Below are positions 35,896 through 48,652 of a DNA stretch of 64,000 nucleotides, piece after piece. This DNA comes from Morchella semilibera. Taxonomy: Eukaryota > Ascomycota > Pezizomycetes > Pezizales > Morchellaceae. Both the position numbers and the translations under genes were made by a program. Below the pieces are notes generated by a model that had not been told where the DNA came from, did not search any database, and worked only from the letters and a program-made list of their open reading frames with translations. Each line of letters begins with the position of its first letter. Within the stretch, counting starts at the first letter, position 1. The stretch lies in contig WBVU01000019.1 in the NCBI GenBank assembly GCA_009192285.1, forward strand, positions 889,379-953,378, read 5' to 3'.

Positions 35896-37859
35896 GTCAT
35901 AGTAGGTTATACCTTCCCGGCATTTTATAGAAAAATAGTCTATATCCGGAAAATGGAGATGTTAGGTCAGAAAATCTTGTAGTTGGAGTTAAGGCAGGAT
36001 GATTTGTTTGCAAATCAAAAGGAAAAGACAATAAAGAAAGATAATATTACACTCTTTATATATACCAAAACATTAGCCTATCGATCGATGGGTTCTATAC
36101 CACACCACGACCCGAACGTCGACCCTATATTATACTATGAAGCTTTTAAGTATAATTATATTTGTGGATATAGCACGCACAGAGACAGTCCCTTAGGGGA
36201 TCTCGCCGCTAGTGCCGGATGAACTGTAGTGCATCTCTCGAGGCCCATGTATATATATAGAATGTGACCTGAAGCAGTCCGGCGACAACAAAGGTGCCTA
36301 GAATGTCAGTATGAACCCAAGGCTCGTAAACTCTTAATTATCAGGGATAACTATCATTCAATGGCATGTTCAATACGAGATATATAGAAGGCTAACATAC
36401 GCCAAACTCGGCATCCTTTGTACCCGTCTAACTGCCACGGTATATTTCCCGAATATTATTGTAGGAATAAGCCCGCCGACTAGTACTTTTTGGGAAGCTT
36501 CTGACCCCAAGAAGCTCTATTCCTCACGATTCCACCGTAAGGAACTCGGTGTTCATTGAGCCGTTGTGCATAGAATGATATTTCTACAAAATAAGTGTCA
36601 GTATTAATGGCGCTCGAGTCGCATCGGGTCGCAAGAGGTCAGCATTACTAACCTTGGACTAGCGATGTCGGCTCCGGTGGTGCCTATCTCTCTTTATCCT
36701 ACATTAGAATCGTATGTGCCCGGCCTCTGAGGGATATATGGTTCCGGAGTAGATAGCTTCCGTATATAACTTACTAGGACTACCCTTTGTCTTCCCCTGG
36801 TGACATGTTGAGCTTTCCCTATTTACCCCCGCACTTACCTCTTGAAGATGTCAGTGTTCAACCTTGTTTCCTGGGTCTCAAAAATGTTTCGCTGGCCAAG
36901 GAATATATAACGGATGGGGGTTAACGTTGAGAATTGGGGCTTATCTTATCTATACTGGGTCACGGAATATCACTCATTCTTCTTATTAGTAAAGTAAAAT
37001 TGATGTTGGTTTTAGACTTCAGGGGTGCGGGAAAGTCATTTAGAGTGACGTCCGTCAATGTGAGACTGTTTACCAACACATATATCATTACCATCATGAC
37101 ATTGTATGTTCCATTGGTATATAAGTTCAATCAGTCGGCGACCGCTTGCAGAGGAGTCCGCAAAAACGTACGGCCTGTTGTTATGGAACGCGAACAAATA
37201 ATCGTGGGTTATCATTAGCCAAATCCCGACCTCTGCTATCGATACCGTATACCAGAACTGAGCTTCGACAAGCAGGGCGGCCTTGGCGCCCCCATCCGGA
37301 TGTAGCCAAGCGTGCACAAATAAATGACGCTATTGTCACTGTACTGTCTTTCATGATGGCATCGCAATTGTCACATTATTTAGTACCGTGCGGGACCACG
37401 AAGGCCTCTGAAACGAGGGCGAAGCCTACACAACCGCTAGAACATCCTCAGGCTCATCCGGAATAAATCTTCTGGACCGGGCCGCTATATATTCGGCGTA
37501 TATAGAAGAGTCGGCATGTAATGCTACCGCTAGACCGACTGTGATAACTGATGTATAAGAGTATTACCATCACCGCTGTTGCTGAGCTATCATGGCCCTC
37601 CGGTTACGACAGTCCGGCTTCCGTAACTGTCACTTTCACTGTGTTTGATTTCCCAAACAGGCATTATGTTAATGCGGCCATGGCTACGAACCTGAGTGTT
37701 TAGATGGAAGGTACCCAGGGTCCAGTGTTATTACTTGCATTCATACATGTAATTAATCATGACGGCACAAGAAAGCCTCCAATACAGTGGTGGTCATAAA
37801 TTACAATCTGGACCGACCGGGATAAGACCTAGTCAAAAATGGCAAGTGCATCCTGATTA

Positions 37860-37925
37860 GTCAGATGGCCGAGTGGTCTAAGGCGCTATGTTAGGGACTT
37901 CGTTCTCTCGGCGTTGCAAGGTTAA
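37860..37925 (+). pseudogene. tRNA-Leu-like relic
   Basis: GTCAGATGGCCGAGTGGTCT followed by AAGGCGC matches the 5' half of a eukaryotic tRNA-Leu, including the A box. The anticodon arm does not pair, and the sequence runs into a MITE end (GTTAAACCC) where the T arm should be. No working tRNA can be folded. Confidence 0.5.
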
Positions 37926-38056
37926 ACCCTTTATGGCAACGTGATGAATATAACGCCCAATAAGTCTGAGCTGTAATTTCCAGCATGCGTGACAGTTTGT
38001 GACACTTTTTCAACTCTGTGCGCTTTTTATAGCACGGTTACGGGTTTGTCTCGTTA
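37921..38056 (+). mobile_element. Relic of the 209-bp MITE family
   Basis: About 135 bp closely similar to the core of the element at 33.5 kb (TTAAACCCTTTATGGCAACG, CAATAAGTCTGAGCTG, TATAGCACGGTTAC). The outer arms are missing at both sides, and the left edge abuts the tRNA-like relic. Confidence 0.75.
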
Positions 38057-39822
38057 CACTCCCACTCACTAGCGATACCGAGTTTGGCACCTATTTCGCA
38101 GTAGGATTCTCTTATCAGATTCTTCTTATTTACCCTCAACACCCTGTACCTTACCTATAGTCCTGTACCCTACCGATAGTCCGTTGAGACAACCCGAAGT
38201 CTTATTCCACAGCCTCTTGAAAGCGACTGTATTGAAAAAGGAGTATTGGGTGTAGGTACAAAATTATAGGTATTATAGAAACCCCGGTACGAATGGTGAA
38301 TATTCCTGATGAAGGGTATTATAAACGAATTTGACAGGTTTCTGGGGAACCGTGTCAGTCAACCACGCAAACAAAGACGGGTACGAGTTTATGCAACCAA
38401 ATTAACGGCCGTACTCGCTCGAGCAGACTAGAATAGATCGTCGTATTAATTCACCGATGATGTCTAGAGCAGGGGCCTAGGAGCGGCCGAACGCACGTAT
38501 ATATATATTCAACTCTTAATTGGCCAACAAGCCTCATATTCGCCATGCATCTTTACACAGTACAATATTAATCGCACTCAGTATATACCCGTAATATTTT
38601 GTTTTCTTGCCGCCTGATATATAATGTGTAATCTTCCTCTATCAGTTCTGGGCTCATTTCTCTCCCCTTTCGCTCTAAATTTATATAATGCAAACTAGCT
38701 AGGTTACTTGCCTCTCATAGATCGTGATTTGGTAGGATCCAAGTTGTTGAGGATCACATGTACCTACATGTACCGGGTGCGTGTAGTTTACAAATTAACT
38801 TGGGATATATATCATTCGCGGTACTCCGCGTATAGGCTCCAAACCCGAATTGGGTAAACGCCGCCTCTCACCTCCGGATCCTACTCCCGGAACGAACAAT
38901 ACCGGCACCGGCCTCCATAATCATAAATGAATATCAGCTAGACCGGCCGCGAGTGGATTGGTGCATCCACTAACCTATACATGTATATATTCACCCCCTC
39001 TCGAGAGCTTTCCCCGGATGGATACCCACACAAGCACCTCAAGAAAATAACCCAAACACCCTATAACTCGCTCTAGTCTAGCTAGTGGCCCTTTTATGAA
39101 CTTGATTCACCTACTTTGGAAACTTTTATTCGTTAGAAAGGATATATGTGGACTTGTTATGGAGGTCCTCATTCTCCATGCACCTTGCCTCTTTGAACAC
39201 TCCTGGCGGGTAAAAAAACAGCAAAAATTGCATTTCAAAAATAGTAGTACTAGTGGTTTATCTAGCCACTTAAAATGATTCCTTTCAGTTACTCTCTATA
39301 CCACCGGTCAACGAGCCGACCTGTCCGATTTGGGCCTCCATTTGACCTCCTCAACCTAATATTGGCCCCCAGGAATGTTTCTGATCTAATTAGCCTGGAG
39401 CACCGGCCTGATGAGTGATATATGGTGATTCGATTACACAATCAGCAACAACCGCTCACAGGTAATCACAGTCGATGTCTATATTTACCTACATTCCCCG
39501 ACGCTAGAAACCCTGAATTGGTTTTGTCTCTAACCGTAACTTTACTCTCCTCGTCTTCCGTAGTATATCCTCCAATCATGATGCTAAGTCACGGGCCGGA
39601 AGTGTGTTCCATGCCTCCCTTAACTTGGTACGACCAGGTTCTGCCCGCTCGGCTAATAGCCGAGAAGTGTGGGGGGGCTTAGCCTAAAGTCGGAAAGTGC
39701 ACTTAAGGTTCCTTTCCCCGCAAGGTGTCGGGGAGCGTCGGGGTCAGATGCAATGAGGTCGATGAGCGAGAATTGAAACGTGGGGTCGACAGTATAGAAG
39801 GTGGGGTGGGGGGGATCAATTG

Positions 39823-39834
39823 ATATATATATAG
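39823..39834 (+). promoter_or_regulatory. TATA box of the GH5 gene
   Basis: GATATATATATAGA lies about 75 bp upstream of the ATG and follows a GT/G-rich stretch. Sequence and position only. Confidence 0.45.
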
Positions 39835-39904
39835 AGATCGAATGTGAAGCATTAACCCCAATACATACACCACAGCCAAAACAACAACAACGAGATCACA
39901 GAAG

Positions 39905-41742
39905 ATGTTGGAAACAAAGTTCTCATTCCTGAAGGTTGACGGCGAGAAGGTTGTTGATGAGAGCGGTGAGAATGTGATATTGAAGGGTGCAGGCTTGGGG
40001 GGGTGGATGAAGTATGTCGTTCTTTCCTTCTCCGCTACTTAGATACTATTCTAGTTGTCCAAAGCTACTGTACCTAGCTCTGCCATGCCCCACCAGGCCC
40101 CCAAAGACCAAGCTCAGCTGACAATGTGCTCTTCACAGCATGGAGAACTTCATCACTGGATACCCCGGACACGAGCACCAACATCGAGCAGCAATGCTAG
40201 CCGTCCTCGGCCCCGAAAAGTACGAATTCTTTTTCGATCAATTCCTCACGCACTTCTTCAATGAAGCTGATGCCGCCTTCTTCGCCTCACTAGGCCTCAA
40301 CTGCCTCCGAATCCCATTCAACTATCACCACTTTGAGGACGACATGGACCCTCGCGTACTCAAGACCTCCGGGTTCAAGCACCTCGACCGCGTCATAGAT
40401 CTCTGTGAAAAGCATGGGATCTGGACAATCCTAGACCTGCATGCGGTCCCTGGGGGGCAGAATCCGGATTGGTAGGCGTCTCCTACTTGGATATCTTGGT
40501 GGGTTGGTTACTGGGTGCTAATTTGGGGGGTATATAACTTGCAGGCACTCAGATAACCCGACGAATGCAGCACTCTTCTGGGAATTTAAAGATTTTCAGG
40601 ACAGGGTAGTATGGCTGTGGGAACAGTTGCAGAGCGCTATAAGGACCGCAAGTGTATTGCTGGGTATAATCCTTTGAATGAGCCTGCGGATCCCCGTATG
40701 TCTCCTCAACCCCTTCCCTCAAGGTTGTGCTTCTCTAATGTATAAGGCAGAACACGTACGGCTCCCAAAGTACTATGAACGTATCGAGAAGGCGATCCGC
40801 AAGGTCGACCCGAACCATATACTTTGGCTCGATGGAAACACCTTTGCGATGGATTTCAAGGCGTTTGACAATGTCCTTCCTAACTCCGTGTACGCTATCC
40901 ACGACTACTCTGTAAGCCCCCCAGTCCATGCTTCATAGACCCTTCACCCGCAGGCCCACCATGAGGTCCCTTGCAAAGGTTTCACTGCTTGAAGTCTCGC
41001 TAATCCCTCTCCAGATGATGGGCTTCCCCGTCGGTACTCCATACACCTCTACCCCCGAACAAGATAGCAAACTAGAGTCACAGCTCCTCCGAAAAACAGA
41101 TTTCATGAGGGCCCACCATGTCCCCATCTGGAATGGTGAATTCGGGCCTGTCTATGCTCCGTCTTCCGATCCAAACTCAGATATAGTCAATTCGCAGCGT
41201 TACAATCTCCTCGGTGCTCAGCTGCGAATCTATGAGAAATACAATATCGGCTGGAGCATTTGGACGTACAAGGATATTGGTATGCAGGGGATGGTGTATG
41301 CGGACCCAGAGGGGCCGTGGATGAAGACACTACAGCCGTTTATCGACAAAAAGAAGAGAGTTCAGGCAGATATGTGGGGATATTGGCCGTCAGCAGAGAT
41401 TGATGCCATCTTTGACGTTAGTCTTCTTCTTTTATCCGCCTCTTTTGGTGCTATTGTGAGGGCGTTACTGAATATAAAGAGCAGCCCTTGACAGCATGGA
41501 TCACGAAGAACTCCCCCGAGGCGGGGCTGAAGTACCCTGATTCTTGGGACGTAAGGCGGCATCTATCGAGGCTGGTAAAGGAAACCTTTCTAAGTGAGAC
41601 GCTATCAGCAGAGTTTGCTAGATATTTTGAGGGCATGTCGATGGAGGAGCTGGGGGAGATGGCAAGGAGCTTTGCGTTTGAGAAGGTGGTACAGAGGGAC
41701 GGGCTAAACCGAATCCTGAGAGAACATGCAGCGTTGGTGTAA
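39905..41742 (+). CDS. Glycoside hydrolase family 5 (glucanase-type)
   Basis: Six exons: 39905-40011, 40139-40471, 40545-40695, 40751-40911, 41015-41416 and 41485-41742; expected product 470 aa. GH5 landmarks appear in order: LKGAGLGGWM at the start; LRIPFNY with the conserved Arg; DLHAVPGGQN; NPLNEP with the acid/base Glu; HDYS with the conserved His; WNGEFGP with the nucleophile Glu; and GWSIWTYKD with the substrate-stacking Trp. There is no signal peptide, so the enzyme is probably intracellular, unlike the secreted exo-1,3-glucanases. The extra C-terminal 130 residues, ending in a helical segment, fit fungal cytosolic GH5 proteins; the exact glucan or glucolipid substrate is open. In exon 3, near 40,627-40,629, one base is missing (single G after CAGTT where two are expected), shifting the frame just before the NEP motif. 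The rest is well conserved, so an assembly indel is likely. Confidence 0.88.
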
Positions 41743-43214
41743 AGGTCCTAGAGGTGGTCCGGCTTCTTGTAGTTGTTATAGAGCCAAACAGATATGGATC
41801 AAAAATCTAGCTAGAGGAAGACTAAGAAAGAGGAGGCCGGCCTATCTATTCAAACAATACGCGCCCCACAATAGAAGGGAATTTATTTACATATCTGCGA
41901 TAATATTATAACTTAACCTCTAGATATATAGACCACATACAAGTCTTTATATATATTTGTATAAATTAGCTCCACCATATATAATAGCAGCATACCCCAG
42001 TATATTCTCCAAAGTAGGTCTTACTACCTTGGTGGATGAACAAAAAAAGATTTTGCCATAATAAGGCTGCATACAATTAATGAATAAAAAAAAACCAGAA
42101 ATCCATCAAATAAACCCGAGTGATAACCCATGGACAAAATACCTTGGCTCAGAGCCTAGCTGTATGCATATGTACAATTGGGGTCGCGCCGCTAAACGGA
42201 GCCGATAGATTCTTACGTATACCTGGTAACCCAAAGGGACAGTTTTCCATGTGTATACAAGTGGAATGGCTTTTTGATCGCGGGGGACGTGAGCGGTTAA
42301 GTGTTTGCGCTCACTTCACAGTATAGAAGGAGGATGGTGAGGGCTGTCAATATATAGTTAATGTCCTTTGCAACTTAATTAATCTCCTGAGATAAACTAA
42401 TTAAGAGTAGGTTATAATCGGTAGATCCAAGCAGACGAGTGATAGAACATGATTCCCAGATTGCCTTATCCACAGTTACCAGTCCCTTTTCATTCAAAGA
42501 CGTATTTAAGGTACGTTGTTAATTCATCATCCTAACTGGGTTTGTCCGCATGCGCAGGGGACACATGCTCGGAGCAGGTATACGTAGGGAATATAGATAT
42601 CACCAAACGTTCCTACAAAGTACCTACAGATCATCCATGGCCACGCAGGGTGAGTGTTGCATCTTGCCCGCATGGAGGTATTCTCAATTTCAGAGAGTGC
42701 CAGTGATTCACCCACACGTAAGCTATGGGTGTGGCAATTTCACTAGACATAGGACGAAGGGAATCTAGTCGTAGCCCACTTTGTAACCTTACAGATATCG
42801 TCTGTGCTCCTCTCATTTTGGGAAAACAGCTTTCCGTGGGAGGGGGGGGGGGGTACGTCTCACGCTCTAGAGACAAAATAAAGTCCAAGAATCAGCCAAT
42901 ATTTGTGGAAATGGTATTGGGTTGCACGTTATTATTGAAACATGACCATGATATTTACGCTATGCCTATTATAAAATAAGAAGCTGGCACCCGTGATGAC
43001 AGTACTCTGGCATACTACGTGGCTGCGCACCAGCGGCCACCACGACCTAGACATGGAATCCTTAATTCTAAGACAACGCGAGATCGAGAGTCCGCTGTCT
43101 GTGTATTCCAAGAATCAGTTTCATGTGGCTGCACCTCATCGGGTCCTAATGCTTCCTCCTATTAATTCCCTACCTACACTAATGCCCACATTGAACGGAG
43201 GCACCGATTCACTA

Positions 43215-43371
43215 TCCCTTCGTCTGTCGGGGGTTGCTGCCCACCCAAAAAATCCGGTGTGGCTTTACTAACAGATCTCGTTATCCCTCTTATCAAATAA
43301 CAGATCACTCATACGTATATACAGATTTAACATTTCTATTATAGGGTGGGCAGCATCGACAGACGAAGGGA
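43215..43371 (+). mobile_element. TCCCTTAG-type MITE, copy 4
   Basis: Ends TCCCTTCGTCTGTCG and CGACAGACGAAGGGA, TA-flanked. It shares the internal GTGTGGCTTTACTAACAGAT and TCTTATCAAATAA with copies 1-3. Both ends carry the same TTAG-to-TTCG change, so the two arms changed together. Confidence 0.8.
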
Positions 43372-44082
43372 TAGCTAGACTTGGTTTTCCTCTGCCTCTG
43401 AAGGGAGGTACGATTTCACCATAACCTTCGGGTTGCATGCGTGTATGAAGTCCATTATATAAAAAATGAATAATACACCAGACTCCAGTTTTTTCAAAAG
43501 ACAGTTTTAGGGGAAAGGCACGCGTGGGGGCTTGAAAGTCGGGCTACCCTTTGTACTACATGTAGACCTCCTATAACTAGATCTAGACGGGAGAGCACCC
43601 TCGGGGGACAATGCTGGTAAAAGATAAAACTTGGTAGTTCCCGGGCAAATAAAGACCTATGTGGTTTTTTCCCGATATGTACAATATTCCACATACCACA
43701 AGTAGAAACAGATCGGTGGAGGTAATGAGTATCCATCTCGATCTCTAACAAACGGGGTCTTAGTTACAGTGCAGGAAGGACAACTCGCCTGACTCAAACC
43801 TATGAAAAAGAGTAAGAAACTGCACTTTGACCCCAATTGCAAATTCTACATCCAACAACTTTAATTTTCTAAATATTTATTGGCCTAGAAGGGATACTAC
43901 CAGCTTCGATGTCACTTAAAGGCGATTCCGATGCTGGCTTTATTTATCTGGGTGTTGGCGGGCATCGACTTTTGGCCAATAAAAGAAAAATAAACCAGGC
44001 TTTGTTTCTCTTTAGTGTGATATATCCGTCAACACCCAGTATCCATCATCAGTACCCGTGAGCGATAGTAACCTTGGTCCTA

Positions 44083-44229
44083 TCCCTTATGTTATTAATA
44101 CTAACCTCATATAACAGAGGGCTGGGATTTGTAGAGATTATATATTTGATAAGGGAGATAACAGGATATATCTGCTAGCAACTTCCTATTTTTCCTTGGG
44201 GTCAGCATTTTACTGACAGCTTAGGGGAT
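44083..44229 (-). mobile_element. TCCCTTAG-type MITE, copy 5 (inverted, degenerate)
   Basis: Lies in the opposite orientation: GGGGTCAGCATTTTACTGACAG is at its right side, with TTTGATAAGGGAGATAACAG inside. The left terminal repeat has diverged strongly beyond TCCCTTAT. Confidence 0.65.
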
Positions 44230-47200
44230 TGATGGATAAGCCTAATTAGCTATGTAATTGGTATAACGGCGATGCTAAACTTTTGAGCTCTACTCCGCTT
44301 TAGCTTCTCCCCCTCCGGAGAGCGGGAGGTAAGGTATTGTCATAGCCCACGGGCTGCATACATGTATGAAGTATCAATCAATCAATCGTCTCCCTCTCCT
44401 CCCCCCTCGTTTCACACGGAAGTCTGGACCTCCATTTTAATTAGTTCATCCCTCATCAAATTCCAAATTCCAAGGCTCAGGGAACTTGTTTGCGCACTCA
44501 TAAGTATGCACCCTTATACAGATAAAATAGCTAATTAATTAGGAAGAACTAACCAACGACCATCTCGGCATTCGTACACAAAAGAGACCTGGGTATGAAA
44601 GAATTAAGTCGGAGTTAGACTCCACCTAGTGCTGACGACAAAACCATCCCAAAGGCATACATTCCCATCCCTGATCTTGCTCTAGAGATCTAGGTGGTGG
44701 GCTGAAACATCTTGCTCCCAAAAGAATGGATAGTGCCCTAATTTTCCTCGTCCCGTCCTGGAACCGACCGACATCTCCAGCGATACAAATTGTGGGGCGC
44801 TCAAGCCAGGTGGACCCGATCCGTGTGGTTTGAGCGATCAAATCACGGCTCCCGGAGTTGCAAGTAAGTGAAGTGAGACATTTCATTGGCCAGTGTTCCC
44901 CCACCAGGTCTCATAAGTCTCTGTTGTCAAACCGCCACTTTGAAAGCCACACCTGTTAGCGCAATTAGGTATCCTTCCAATTGAATACGCGCATGTACCC
45001 AGAATACCTATCAGGTATCCCAAAGTCTCCCGGCACAGGAATATTATCTCTTTCTGACTTAGAAACCCTATTTTAATAAACAACTAATGGATTAACAATG
45101 GCAACAACCTATGTTAATGATAGGTGATCTAAACCCGAGTGATACCGCATGAATGACGAATCCAGGTTCTCCGGAAATCCGACATCGTCACAAAGATCAG
45201 CAGAAATGGGCCGCCAATCACTGATCTAGGAGGCGAATGACCGTGCATACTTAGCTTGGGCCTCTATAAGGCAATATAGTAGGAGTCCAAGTCTTTTCTG
45301 AACCCTATCAGTCTATATACATATTAAACAAGTAGACTAGCACAAATGATATCTTTCAACCCCCCCCCCCCACCGAAGGCTCCCTCGACAAAGCCCGAGA
45401 AACACCCCATCTAAGTTGACCCGTGCGCAACTACATGTAAATGTCTACACGCACGGTTAATAAGATTATAAACGTCACTACAACATGCACCTTATGCCAC
45501 CCTTGCCTCTGCTGAGCAAAGGTAAGTACGGATAACCAGTATTGGAATCCGCCGGAGATACTGTTTGAATGTTTGGACGTGGTGTCGACTGATAAGACCA
45601 AGATCCCTGCGCGGATCAGGGAGTGCTTCCTCCTGGGATTTGGAAACTGGGTAAGCCAATGTACCGTCTTATTCCACCAGAAGAGACCGGTCTCCTCGGG
45701 CAAGATTACAGCGCCGTAAGCCACTTCAAATGAATGCTAGTTTCTGTGGCTTACGCCGTGGAGAGCGTGATTGCCACTGGCCTCTTCCAGTGGAATAATA
45801 CGGTTTGTGGGGAAGTTTTGAGCTGGAGTGGTGGACCTTCCGACCTTGGGCGCGTATAGATCACCAAAAAAAAACCACACACATCCACGGATTTTTTGAA
45901 ATCTCTGGCAGTTGGCGGGTTATAGAAATGTCTGGGAGGTGAGTCAATGTCACTTATATGGTCCAAAAATTCATTCCTATAGGCCCAAGGCAGGCCTTAG
46001 CACTAGGCTCGAGAGGGAGCAAAGCAAATGTCGCAGTACTCCGCACCAAGGATTCTGTCACCATACGCGTCTAGAGCTGAATAGATGTTTGGATATGGCT
46101 ACTCTTAGCGAAATCATCACAAAGCCGACGAGGATTACGGGTGTTCGTGGAACTGCCCCAGAGTTTCGGCCAAAGTTTCGGCCAAAGTTATCACCCCCGC
46201 AGGTTCTGCTCTATTGACTACTAATGGGGACATGTAAAGCACTCTAGGCACGCACAAAAAGGACCCATCATATTTTATCAGGGTGGTGCATGTGTGTAGG
46301 ATATGGGAGAACCCAGGATAGAAACGAACCCGAACAGTGACCATACATGCATAAGGCCCCGACTATACATATACATATATTGACAGCAGCAGCAGAGGTA
46401 AGGTGAAAGCGACAGCGGTGAATATTATATTAACGACTCTAACACAATCTTAGTAGTACATGAATGCTGTTAACCTACATATCCCCGCATCTCCGGGATT
46501 ACTATTCAACCGCCATGTAGCTGCACATTAGAGCTCCAACAACCAGGATTGAATTTGTGGGGATCACCAGTATTCAATGGATCTTTCTTCTCGGGCCATG
46601 GCTTAATTGATATAGAGACCTGGTCACTCAAACTAGCCCTTTCACCGAGATTAGGAAATCAACTTGGGCATCTCCACCCGCGAAATCATCCCGTCAATAT
46701 GGCAGAATATTCATAACTGTTGGCTGATCGAGGAACACGGGGAAGGGCAGACTTGCATCAACAAATCAACCAGATACCAGCAACTTTACACTATTCTACC
46801 CAATAGTAAGCACTATAATCTTTTATCCCCAATGTATTCAGTGCCCCCGTTAAAACCTACAGCAACTTTAGCTAACACGCAACGAAATCAACAAAATCAC
46901 AAACACTCACCCGAAAATCTACGTCATCACCAGAAGTCACTCAAAGTACCTATACATCGACCCGGTCCATTGGTACCTTCTTCAACGCCGGTCTAAAAAG
47001 ACGCAAACGTGGGGGGTCCGCCGCCGCCTCCCCCTCGCACGTAGTGCGCACAGAATTATAAGCGATCCCGATACTCTGGCTCGTCACCCCCCACCTTCCA
47101 TCCCATCTGACAGATCTACATATCCAAAGTCTAGAATACTGCCTTGAGGGAAGGTACAGGCGTGCCTATAGAGATCATTTATCGTGTTTTATATATATAT

Positions 47201-47339
47201 GTAGCTGGTGGGGTGTCAACTTGATGTGCGTACGAGGCTGGCCAGCTCTCTGGCATTTTTATTGTTATCCCGTATAAAATTATTTGAATTTTGATGACCC
47301 TATATATACATGTACTTATATATCGAGTTGCAAGTATTA

Positions 47340-47469
47340 GAGTGATCTGGCCAATCCCTGTTTTTTCAAATTTTGAGCTCAAATTTTGAGTTCTTGGCGG
47401 GATTTTCACACCAAAAGCTATCGCCAAGAACTAAATATTTAGATTCAGAGGTTGTTGGCCAAATCACTC
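47340..47469. mobile_element. TA-flanked MITE, 130 bp
   Basis: Terminal repeats GAGTGATCTGGCCAA and TTGGCCAAATCACTC, flanked by TA on both sides. An internal repeated CAAATTTTGAG lies near 47,367-47,390. Non-coding. Confidence 0.75.
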
Positions 47470-48652
47470 TATTGCCCCCCTCTCCTCTGGTAACTTGCAG
47501 AGCATGAAGGCACGACATGTAGAGTCTGCAGAGCACGGACTAAATCAACCGTAGAACAGAAGCGGCATCAGGGAACATCCTTGACAAGTGGCGAAATAGA
47601 CTTTTTTAACGAAACGCCTTTAACGAAACGCCTCGTTCTTGGCAATACACACACACACAATCTGTGGGAATGATGGTGTATGGAGATCAAAGTAACAAAA
47701 TGCATACCGCTATTATTTGCGGAGGTAGAAGTGGGAAATGGGAATAGGAATTGCTTTAGTGGTTGGGGTACATTGAAATCATGGGGAGCTACATGCATCC
47801 ACATAATCTTCAAAAGAATTATTGAGGATGGGCCCCCCGCGGGGAGAGGAGGGGGGGGGGGAACGGGGGTATGTGTCCATGCATATGGTAAAGGGGACTG
47901 ATATGGTAAAGAGACCCCATGAGTTGTTGAGACGAGATTAGCTATCAGTGCTTCCTGTGGGCCACCAGAAGGTGAATCTGGGGTCTTGGCGTGCAACATG
48001 TAGCCTGTAATTCATGCTGGACCCACTCATAGTCCTATCATTCATCAAGAAAGGACTGAAAAACACAGATACAATAGAGAACAAAATAAATGGGGAAAAA
48101 CGTAGAGCCAAAGGAAAAAAAGAGACAATGGAATGCTGTACATAAAGCTTGATATATACATTTCCTTGAGTATATATTCAAAAAAGCTCTCTCAAAATAT
48201 AGATTATAAGGCAGGGGGATAATGGAGGAGGAATCCAGGAGTTATTAGAATAGCTTTTTTTTTTCATCCATACGTTTAACTATCGCGGTACCAATTATGT
48301 CCTTCGGTCGTTATTAGTGGTTGGCTTCCGTCCAGTCCAGTAGAATCTAGAAAAAAGCCGAATCGTTAGAGTGCATGTGGAGTAGGGCCGGAACAGGGGC
48401 CGTACGTTTTAAAGTATGCGTGGATCTCAGGGTTCGTTATTTCCGCGCGGAGCTTTCCATAGTATGCCTGGACTTCGGTACGATTCCACTATAGCGTTGT
48501 CAGATCTCCATTATGGGCAAGAACCAAAAGAAATTAGAGAAAGACGCACTCCCAGGTATCTGGTAAACAAAGCCGTGGTAAATCCGTCCTACAACCAACC
48601 AAGTTTTCATAAGCCCCGACCTCCCAAAAAGTCGAATAGGAAGATCATGATA

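Larger units (their letters stand above)
35896..39820. other. Spacer with tRNA-like relic and MITE fragment
   Basis: No supported gene. Contains the tRNA-like relic and MITE fragment listed separately. A 60-codon frame at 39,096-39,278 ending FKNSSTSGLSSHLK faintly resembles the end of a BED zinc finger of hAT transposases, too weak to call. Near 38.14-38.18 kb a CTGTACC(T/C)TACC.ATAGTC unit is duplicated. Confidence 0.45.
41745..48650. other. Spacer with several MITEs
   Basis: No supported gene in nearly 7 kb. It holds MITE copies at 43,215, 44,083 and 47,340 (listed), a short stem pair CGTAAGCCAC / GTGGCTTACG at 45.72-45.76 kb, and TTTCGGCCAAAG in tandem at 46,164-46,190. A 97-codon frame at 45,431-45,724 (-) has a protein-like composition (AYGAVILPEETGLFWWNKT) but matches nothing I know. 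Confidence 0.5.

Noticed and set aside
39096-39278. Possible BED-finger fragment of a hAT transposase
   Set aside because: Only a dozen residues resemble the motif and the Cys/His pattern is incomplete.
45431-45966. Two adjacent minus-strand frames with protein-like composition
   Set aside because: No family resemblance, no convincing splice joining them, and a short inverted repeat at their junction; not enough to call a gene.
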